From: Saprospirales bacterium
GTDB lineage: Bacteria > Bacteroidota > Bacteroidia > Chitinophagales > Saprospiraceae
DNA: 28,442 nt
Assembly: GCA_016719895.1 (NCBI GenBank)
Contig: JADJYG010000024.1
Span: 1-28,442 of the forward strand
Direction of reading: 5' to 3'
Part shown: piece after piece, positions 8,801 through 14,603 of the stretch
How the letters are laid out: the number at the start of each line of letters is the position of its first letter
How positions within the stretch are numbered: position 1 is the first letter of the stretch
The notes under the pieces: generated by a model
Databases searched by the model: none
What the model was told of the DNA's origin: nothing
What the model saw: only the letters and a program-made list of their open reading frames with translations
Program-made: the position numbers and the translations under genes

Positions 8801-11625
8801 GACACGGTCAGGGTCACGGTGTATGTGCCAGCCATACCGTACACCACCGTTGGGTTTTGCTCGGAAGAGCCGGCCGGCGAACCGCCGGGAAAATCCCAAC
8901 TGAAATTAGTGGCATTGGCTGTTGATGTATTGGTGAATTGAACCGTAAGCGGGCCGCAGCCGCTGGTTGGGCTGGCCGTAAATCCGGCCGTAGGCGGCGT
9001 AATGATGACGACGGTTTGTGTGCTGGTGTGTGTGCCGCAGGGGTTGGTAACGGTTAAAGTAACGGTATAGGTTCCGTCTGCTGCATACGTGTGTACGGGG
9101 TTGGGGTCTGCGCTTGTTCCACCGTCTCCAAAGTTCCAGTTGGAGGAGACAGCGCCGGTAGAGGTATTGGTAAAGATGGCTGTGAAGCCATTGGAGGAAC
9201 TGGTAAAGCCGGCAACGGGGGTCGTTTGCACGGTGATGTAGCTATTTTGGGTACTGGTGTTGGAGCCGGTTGCATTGGTAGCGGTAAGGGTTACAGTATA
9301 GGTTCCGGCTGTATTATACACCACTGTCGGGTTTGGGTCGGTAGACGAACCCGGTGTTCCGCCGGGGAAAGACCAGCTATAGCTGGTGGCGCTTCCCGTC
9401 GTGGTATTTGTAAAGTTCACCGTCAGCGGGCTGCAACCGGAAGTAGTATTTGCGGTAAAGCTGGCCGTTGGCGGTGCCAGGAGGGAAACGGTTTGCTCTG
9501 CGATATCGCTTCCGCAAACGTTTGTAGAGGTGAGCGTAACCGTATACACGCCTCCGGCGGCATAGGTATGGGCAGGGTTGCTCAGTGTGCTGGTGTTGCC
9601 GTCTCCGAAATTCCAAAGGTAGGAGGTGGCCCCTGCCGAGCTATTGCTAAAGGTTACCGTCTGGCCGTTCACACCGAAGCTGAAATTGGCGGTAGGTGTG
9701 GTCAGGACCGTGATCAGGTTGGTTTTTGTCATCACCGAGGTGCCGCTGGCATTCGAGACGGTCAGGGTCACGGTGTACACGCCCGGAGTGGTATACGTTG
9801 TAATTGGGTTGGGTATGTTTGAAAACGCTTGAACGGCGCCCGGGAATTGCCAGGAGAAAGCAGTAGCGTTAAACGAGGATTGATTGCTGAACTGTACCGT
9901 CAGGGGCGTACAACCGCTGGTTGGGCTGGCGGTGAAGTCGGCCGTAGGTACGGTATTGATGAAATAGGACTTGGAAGCCGTACCGCAGTCGTTCTCCACC
10001 GTCAGGATGACCGTGTAAAAGCCGGAGCTTGCATAAGTATACACCGGGTTTTCTTCGTTGCTCGTTCCGCCGTCGCCGAAGCTCCAGGAATAGGATATGG
10101 CATTTGTCGATGTACTGGCGAAGGTGTACGTCAGATCGTCGTAGGTGTACGTGAAATTAGCCGTTGGTTTGGGGAGTATGGTGATTGTCTGGGTGGTGGA
10201 TACCGGGCCGCCGGTGCCGTTGAGCGTAAGGGTGACGTTGAAGGCGCCTGCCGTGTTCCAGGTAACCGATGGGTTGGTTTGTGTCGAAGTCGACGGCGTT
10301 CCGTTTTGAAAAGCCCAGCTCCTGCTCGTGATATTACCCGTGGACATATCGGTAAACTGCACGGTTTGGCCTTCGCAAGGGGTGGTCGGCGACCAGGTGA
10401 AGCTGGCCACCAACGGCGTACTGCTCCCACAGGGACCCAAACAGCCGCTGTTTACCTTTACCGTAATATAATTGCTGATGGCCGTGGTGGATGGTCCGCT
10501 CCAGCTGTTGGTGTTGTTTACCGCAGGCGCCATGATAAAGCCGGAGTTCGGCGCGTCATGGCTGGCATTAAAATTATGCCCCAGTTCATGGGCGGTCAGC
10601 ACCCGGAGGAAATCGGCATTGGTGCTGAAATCCTGCAAACAATGGTATTTATTGGAATTGCAAATGCCCCCCAACCAGGCGATACCAATGGTGGAGCCGT
10701 CAAAGTTGCGGTTCGTCCATAATTCGCCATTGTCGAATGGGACGCCAAATCCGCCGCTGTTCCCCCAGGTGGTAAACGAGCTCAGCAACGTACTGGCATT
10801 GGTGGAACTCGTCCAGGGATCGGAGCCCGTTACCACAAACTGCGTCACGATGACCAGGTTAATATCGTGGTTGAAACTACCAGTATAGTTGCCCTGGACG
10901 TCATTCAATACGGCTATATTGTGCGCTTCCACGCCGGATACCGAACCGTATTTGTTAAACATGGAATTGTCGGAGGCGATAGCCATTTCCAGCTCATAGC
11001 AAGCCATAAATTCCGGCGCCTCTTCTAATTCCTTTTTTAAGCGCTCTTCCACATTTGGCATCGACTCGTTGGCTGCCAGTTCCATACAGGTGACGGTTGG
11101 GTCGTAAATAACAGCGCTGGACGGGTAGACCAAAAACAGGTCCGGTTCGGCGGTCCGGTCGTGGTACCACAGCGGTTCGATGTAGTAGCGCTCGCCATTT
11201 TCCTCCACAAAGCCATGGATAAAATTTTCATCCATGGTCAGTCGTACCCTGCCTCCGCCGCTCAGTTCGGTACCTTTGAACGCGATGTGTTCGCTAAACG
11301 GATGTTGCTCCACGCCCTGATCGCTCGATACCTGCAGGGTATAGCCTGGCGACAGGATGTTGCTGGGTTGGAGCTGTAGTTTCCAATGATGCGCGCCGAG
11401 GTGAACCTGCATGGGACCCGCTTCGGATGGGCTGTTTGCATATTGTTGCATTTCGCCGGCCGGCAGCCGGTAAATATTCCACGCTGTCAGAATTTGTTTA
11501 ACATCGGCGGGTGGTTCCATAGGCAGGGGTTCGCCGGTAAAGATCTGTGCAATCGCCCCAACAGGCAAGAGTGCCAGCGCGACAAACAACATCAGCTGGC
11601 AATACAGACGTACAAAATTGAACAT
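5863..11625 (-). CDS. secreted metzincin protease with 18 PKD domains and T9SS type A sorting domain
   Basis: This is a giant (1920-residue) exported protein. Residues 1-26 are a signal peptide. Residues of about 27-210 resemble the propeptide region of reprolysin-like enzymes. The catalytic domain (about 210-400) has the metzincin zinc motif HELGHNFNASHD (346-357) and a likely Met-turn at M365 (GFIMAP), so it is predicted to be an active M12B-like zinc endopeptidase. Residues of about 401-1828 form 18 PKD beta-sandwich domains in nine alternating A/B pairs. Residues of about 1829-1920 are a T9SS sorting domain beginning near FRLYPNPNTGAF, so the protein is expected at the cell surface or in the medium. 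The substrate is unknown; protein, polysaccharide-associated or adhesive roles are all possible. It is transcribed alone: divergent region upstream, strong terminator downstream. Confidence 0.93.
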   Translation of the reverse strand: MFNFVRLYCQLMLFVALALLPVGAIAQIFTGEPLPMEPPADVKQILTAWNIYRLPAGEMQQYANSPSEAGPMQVHLGAHHWKLQLQPSNILSPGYTLQVSSDQGVEQHPFSEHIAFKGTELSGGGRVRLTMDENFIHGFVEENGERYYIEPLWYHDRTAEPDLFLVYPSSAVIYDPTVTCMELAANESMPNVEERLKKELEEAPEFMACYELEMAIASDNSMFNKYGSVSGVEAHNIAVLNDVQGNYTGSFNHDINLVIVTQFVVTGSDPWTSSTNASTLLSSFTTWGNSGGFGVPFDNGELWTNRNFDGSTIGIAWLGGICNSNKYHCLQDFSTNADFLRVLTAHELGHNFNASHDAPNSGFIMAPAVNNTNSWSGPSTTAISNYITVKVNSGCLGPCGSSTPLVASFTWSPTTPCEGQTVQFTDMSTGNITSRSWAFQNGTPSTSTQTNPSVTWNTAGAFNVTLTLNGTGGPVSTTQTITILPKPTANFTYTYDDLTYTFASTSTNAISYSWSFGDGGTSNEENPVYTYASSGFYTVILTVENDCGTASKSYFINTVPTADFTASPTSGCTPLTVQFSNQSSFNATAFSWQFPGAVQAFSNIPNPITTYTTPGVYTVTLTVSNASGTSVMTKTNLITVLTTPTANFSFGVNGQTVTFSNSSAGATSYLWNFGDGNTSTLSNPAHTYAAGGVYTVTLTSTNVCGSDIAEQTVSLLAPPTASFTANTTSGCSPLTVNFTNTTTGSATSYSWSFPGGTPGSSTDPNPTVVYNTAGTYTVTLTATNATGSNTSTQNSYITVQTTPVAGFTSSSNGFTAIFTNTSTGAVSSNWNFGDGGTSADPNPVHTYAADGTYTVTLTVTNPCGTHTSTQTVVIITPPTAGFTASPTSGCGPLTVQFTNTSTANATNFSWDFPGGSPAGSSEQNPTVVYGMAGTYTVTLTVSNAAGSSSTTQTSYITVNPGPTAGFTSAVNGSSATFTNTSANAVSYSWNFGDGNSSAQQNPSHTYANDGTYTVTLTATNPCGIHTATQTLVIATPPTAGFTATPVTGCGPLSVQFTSTSSANSASFNWTFPGGTPGNSTAQNPVVVYYTPGIYSVTLTVSNTAGSNTATQTNYVTVNAGPTAGFTSAVNGNTATFANSSTNAVSYAWNFGDGNSSTLQNPSHVYTNDGTYTVTLTATNPCGTNSFTQTVTVATPPTAGFSATPTSGCGPLTVQFTSTSSANATNFSWAFQGGVPSSSSAQHPVVTYDVPGTYTVTLTVSNTAGSNSTTQTNYITVNAGPGAGFTSTTSGLTATFTNISTNAVAYSWNFGDGNSSSGANPSHTYAADGTYTVTLTATNPCGTSTFSQTVVIITSPTAGFTANTTVGCGPLTVQFQDLSSGNTTGWAWTFPGGTPATSNLQNPVVVYNTPGSYSVTLVASTAAGTSTFTQPNFVTVLAPPATAFASATTVGTVVFTNTSQNATAYLWDFGDGSTSSTANPTHIYGADGTYTVTLTATNNCGSTTFSQTITILLPPQAAFTPSAASGCAPLQVQFTNQSSASATSFIWTFEGGTPASSTQAEPTVTFATPGVYTVTLVASNASGSNTSTTLITVSGLPTAGFTVQTAGLSVVLANTSANASSFLWNFGDGSTSVEANPTHNYGNTGTYTVVLRAENACGITEVSQTVEISGTAPIAAFSSNLPKGCLPLTVAFSDQSAGSPSAWNWNFPGGTPASSTLQNPSVTYATPGLYAVTLEVTNAFGANTITKQDYVEALALPTAGFTFAANLTTVAFTNTSQYGTGYSWNFGDGNTSTESSPTHTYAAPGTYTVELTVVNNCGASTLQQMVTLLSGTNETAWLDYFRLYPNPNTGAFTVDMQGDARQELEFALFNSFGQMVDRLQAGFGAGQLRQNFNYTGQPAGLYTLQIRSGASVLQVKIAIQR
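6142..10425 (-). repeat. array of 18 PKD domains (nine A/B pairs)
   Basis: In-frame coding repeat within the protease gene. A-type units (about 82 residues) have a GCxPL-x-VQF opening and a W-x-FPGGTP core. B-type units (about 75 residues) have a WNFGDGNSS core and an NPCGT ending. They alternate strictly A,B nine times, giving a period of about 475 bp. Every A unit has one Cys in the opening motif and every B unit one Cys near its C-terminus. The central units (roughly the 7th to the 12th) are the most alike; the first and last pairs are the most divergent. Confidence 0.9.
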
Positions 11626-11983
11626 AGTCAGGCTTAGTTTGAAAACGTTGATTTTGAAAAGCAGCAGCGAGGTCTCCTGGCGCCGTAAATATTATGGTGG
11701 AGTTTTCAGAAGAAATGCTGGGGCAGATTGCGATGAGGAAAACCAGAAACGCGTTTCTTTGTGGCGATCTGCAGCTGGTGTAAATTTAGGGCAGCGAAAT
11801 TATGTTATATGCATAATAAGCGACCCATCAACAGTTGAAAATTGATCATTTCGTCAAAAACAAGACGAAAAAATGAAAAACCGGGTTGCGTTGCAGCGCC
11901 TTTGGCGAATTGGCTATTTTGAAAAGTATTACGCCTGTACAGCGTATTGCCCTGTCTGAACTTAAACATATAAAACATTTACT
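11626..11983. other. divergent intergenic region (358 bp)
   Basis: This region separates the minus-strand PKD protease from the plus-strand outer-membrane protein and should hold both promoters. It is more AT-rich than its surroundings. Visible are a weak plus-strand promoter candidate at 11891-11921 and a short inverted repeat TTTCGTC (11849-11855)/GACGAAA (11864-11870) with an 8-nt loop and no U-tract, which could be an operator. On the minus strand TAATTTCG (11802 to 11795) is a near match to TAnnTTTG. No credible gene is present. Confidence 0.5.
11891..11921 (+). promoter_or_regulatory. weak promoter candidate for the beta-barrel gene
   Basis: TTG at 11891-11893, a 21-nt spacer, then TATTTTG at 11915-11921, one T short of TAnnTTTG. 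The start codon is about 60 nt downstream. Confidence 0.25.
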
Positions 11984-12610
11984 ATGAAGAAATTGCGTTG
12001 TATTGCCCATTTATTCACCTTACTTTTATGTCTGGCCGGCGCTCCGGCGCTCCTTGCCCAGCAGTCCATGGCCTATTCCGACGCCGGGATTGGTTTTGCA
12101 CTGCCTAAGAAGAAAAAAGGCGATTCCAGTTTTGCCGACCGGCTATGGTATGGCGGCGGATTATCCCTTGGGTTTTCATCGGGCTTCGGCTATAGTTTGT
12201 TCGGGTTTGGCGTTTCCCCGATGGTTGGTTATAAAATTGTCGGGCCGCTTTCGGCCGGTCCGCGGCTATCTGTTTTTTATACTTCCCAAAAGTATACGGG
12301 TATTCAAACCTTCAATTTGTTCGACGTGGAACTCAGTTTGTTCGCCCGGGTAAAAGTGTACAAAGGCCTGTTCCTTCAGGGTGAAATTGGCACGATTTCC
12401 GACCAATACGTTTATGAAGATAATACCGGCCTTGGCAAGGGTTCCCGCACGCGTCCGGCCCAGTATGTAGGCCTGGGGTACAATTTTTCCAACGGCGCCG
12501 GCGGCATCGGTCAGGAAATCGCGGTGATGTACGATTTTTACGTCGGCAACGATATCAACGCCTATGAAAACCCCTGGCAATATCGCATTGCGTTTACCTA
12601 TGGATTCTGA
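11984..12610 (+). CDS. predicted outer-membrane beta-barrel protein
   Basis: This 208-residue protein starts with a clear signal peptide (residues 1-26, positively charged MKKLR, hydrophobic core, cleavage near LLAQ). The mature part is built of alternating short glycine- and aromatic-rich stretches (GGGLSLGFSSGFGYSLFGFG, then VGYKIVGPLSAGPRL and FLQGEIGT) and ends in a terminal phenylalanine after an amphipathic strand (RIAFTYGF). This is the usual appearance of a small eight-stranded-type outer-membrane barrel. I do not recognise a specific family and assign no function. It lies 69 bp upstream of fbaB on the same strand with no terminator between, so co-transcription is possible, although a functional link is not obvious. 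Confidence 0.75.
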   Translation: MKKLRCIAHLFTLLLCLAGAPALLAQQSMAYSDAGIGFALPKKKKGDSSFADRLWYGGGLSLGFSSGFGYSLFGFGVSPMVGYKIVGPLSAGPRLSVFYTSQKYTGIQTFNLFDVELSLFARVKVYKGLFLQGEIGTISDQYVYEDNTGLGKGSRTRPAQYVGLGYNFSNGAGGIGQEIAVMYDFYVGNDINAYENPWQYRIAFTYGF

Positions 12611-12679
12611 ATGCAAAAACCTTTTGACGAACCTATCCTGAGCACGATTACCATTACCTAACCAAAACACAACCAATTT

Positions 12680-13738
12680 ATGGCAAATCAGAAAATCCTG
12701 GACATTCTCGGCGACAAGGCAGGGTATTATCTTGAGCACCAGTGCCGGACGATTCCCGCAAAACAACTGCACGCGCCTTCGCGCAATCATGTGGATGACA
12801 TTTGGCTGCAGAGCAACCGGATTCCACAAACGCTGCGTAGCCTGCAACAGATTTTAGGCGCCGGGCGCCTGGCAAATACCGGTTATGTCAGCATACTACC
12901 GGTCGATCAGGGCATTGAACACAGCGCCGGCGCTTCTTTTGCACCAAATCCGGCCTTTTTTGACCCCGAACAGATCGTCCAGCTCGCTATCGCTGGCGGT
13001 TGCAACGCGGTAGCGTCCACCTATGGCGTGCTTGGGAGTGTGGCCCGAAAATATGCCCATAAAATCCCGTTTGTAGTAAAAATCAACCATAATGAATTCC
13101 TGAGTTACCCGAATAAATACGATCAGATCATGTTCGGTACTGTGCGCAACGCCTGGGATATGGGCGCCGTGGCAGTGGGGGCCACCATTTATTTCGGATC
13201 GGATGAAAGCGGTCGCCAAATACAGGAAGTCAGCCGCGCCTTCGATATGGCGCACGAATTGGGGATGGCTACTATTCTATGGTGTTATCTTCGGAATTCA
13301 GGCTTTAAAAAAGATGGCGTCGACTATCACGCCAGCGCCGACCTGACCGGCCAGGCAAACCATCTGGGCGTCACGATCCAGGCAGATATTATCAAGCAGA
13401 AACTGCCTGTTAACAATGGCGGATACTCCGCGCTGCAGTTTGGCAAGACCAGTGCGAAAGTTTACTCGGAATTAAGCAGCGATCATCCGATCGACCTGTG
13501 TCGCTACCAGGTGGCCAATTGCTATATGGGACGTGTGGGATTGATCAATTCCGGCGGCGAATCAAAAGGAGCCACCGATTTGCAGGAGGCGGTCATTACG
13601 GCAGTAGTCAACAAACGGGCCGGCGGCATGGGTTTGATCTCCGGGCGAAAGGCATTTCAAAAGCCTGTAAAAGACGGGGTTGCACTCTTACATGCCATTC
13701 AGGACGTTTATTTGGACCGTTCCATCAAATTGGCCTGA
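12680..13738 (+). CDS. fbaB: class I fructose-bisphosphate aldolase (DhnA/FbaB type)
   Basis: This enzyme cleaves fructose-1,6-bisphosphate to glyceraldehyde-3-phosphate and dihydroxyacetone phosphate through a lysine Schiff base. The 352 residues resemble E. coli FbaB (about 350) closely over the whole length, from my memory of that sequence. Shared blocks include GYVSILPVDQGIEHSAGASF (about 68-87), ASTYGVLGS, GAVAVGATIYFGS, FKKDGVDYHASADLTGQANH, NNGGYSALQFG, RYQVANCYMGR and NKRAGGMGLISGRKAF. The ADIIKQK segment (K239/K241) contains the likely Schiff-base lysine. Together with gap and pgk elsewhere in the window it supplies three steps of glycolysis/gluconeogenesis. Its last 14 bases overlap the end of convergent fdhD. 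Confidence 0.95.
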   Translation: MANQKILDILGDKAGYYLEHQCRTIPAKQLHAPSRNHVDDIWLQSNRIPQTLRSLQQILGAGRLANTGYVSILPVDQGIEHSAGASFAPNPAFFDPEQIVQLAIAGGCNAVASTYGVLGSVARKYAHKIPFVVKINHNEFLSYPNKYDQIMFGTVRNAWDMGAVAVGATIYFGSDESGRQIQEVSRAFDMAHELGMATILWCYLRNSGFKKDGVDYHASADLTGQANHLGVTIQADIIKQKLPVNNGGYSALQFGKTSAKVYSELSSDHPIDLCRYQVANCYMGRVGLINSGGESKGATDLQEAVITAVVNKRAGGMGLISGRKAFQKPVKDGVALLHAIQDVYLDRSIKLA

Positions 13739-14555
13739 TTCGGTCGGCGCCGGTATAGATGTTGAAGCGTTTGCCGCGCAGAAAACCGATCAGGGTCATG
13801 CCGGTACTTTCTGCCAGCTCCAGGGCAAGGCTGGAAGGGGCGCCGACGGCCGCCAGCAACGGTATGCCGGCCATGACCGCCTTTTGAACGAGTTCAAAAC
13901 CGGCACGGCCGCTGACCAAAAGTGCGTTTTCCCGGAAGGGCAGGGGATAGGCGTTGCGCAAAGCGGCGCCTATCACTTTATCCACGGCATTATGCCGCCC
14001 CACGTCTTCCCGAAGAATAGTCAGATGGCCCTGTGCGTCAAAAAGTCCGGCAGCATGGAGCCCACCGGTAGATTCGAACGTAGTTTGCGCTATTCGCAAA
14101 ATGGTTGGAAGATGGTAAATCTGTGTATCGGAAAATACCGGCTTTCCGGGCGCCGGAAAATAACAACTCACCGTTTGCACGGCATCCAAAGAGGCCTTTC
14201 CACACAGGCCGCAACTGGAAGAGATAAATAAATGACGCGTCAGGCGTTCCTCTTCCACCCGTATGCCCGGATGCAATTCTATCAGAAGAGTATTTTCTTC
14301 CAACCATTTAACTGCCATAACAGCGCTAAAATCTGGAATAATACCTTCAGTAAAAAGAAAACCGGCAGCCAGGTCTTCGTCGTCGCCAGGCGTTCGCATG
14401 GTTACCGCAACCCGTAATTGCCGGCGGGCCGCGCCAACGCCATGGCTGATCCGGATTTCCATCGGCTCTTCCACAACCAACATATCCGGTTTGGCAATGA
14501 TTCCGGCAGGCGTTACTGTTTGGGTATTTACCTCCCGAATGTGTTTTATTGACAT
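13725..14555 (-). CDS. fdhD: formate dehydrogenase accessory sulfurtransferase FdhD
   Basis: FdhD carries sulfur from the cysteine desulfurase IscS to the molybdenum/tungsten bis-MGD cofactor of formate dehydrogenases, which needs the sulfur for activity. With the ATG at 14555 it has 276 residues. Family marks are the GDDEDLAAGFLFTEGII block, the sulfur-transferring CGLC pair (C115 and C118, ATG numbering) and the C-terminal GRAGFELVQKAVMAGIPLLAAVGAPSSLA region. An upstream TTG at 14588 would add 11 residues (MPFVCYKNGAL) that do not look conserved, so I prefer the ATG. It lies 48 bp after the propeller-cupredoxin gene on the same strand and may be co-transcribed. No formate dehydrogenase is in the window; its client must be elsewhere. 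The 3' end overlaps fbaB by 14 bp. Confidence 0.93.
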   Translation of the reverse strand: MSIKHIREVNTQTVTPAGIIAKPDMLVVEEPMEIRISHGVGAARRQLRVAVTMRTPGDDEDLAAGFLFTEGIIPDFSAVMAVKWLEENTLLIELHPGIRVEEERLTRHLFISSSCGLCGKASLDAVQTVSCYFPAPGKPVFSDTQIYHLPTILRIAQTTFESTGGLHAAGLFDAQGHLTILREDVGRHNAVDKVIGAALRNAYPLPFRENALLVSGRAGFELVQKAVMAGIPLLAAVGAPSSLALELAESTGMTLIGFLRGKRFNIYTGADRIRPI

Positions 14556-14603
14556 AAGCGCACCGTTTTTATAGCAAACGAACGGCAATACCCGCCGGTT
14601 TAT

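Noticed and set aside
6142..10425. CRISPR or non-coding tandem repeat in the regularly repeating DNA
   Set aside because: The period is about 475 bp, the frame is open throughout, and the repeats are diverged PKD domains.
14556..14588. TTG start for fdhD
   Set aside because: The added 11 residues look unconserved, and an ATG lies 33 bases further in at 14555.
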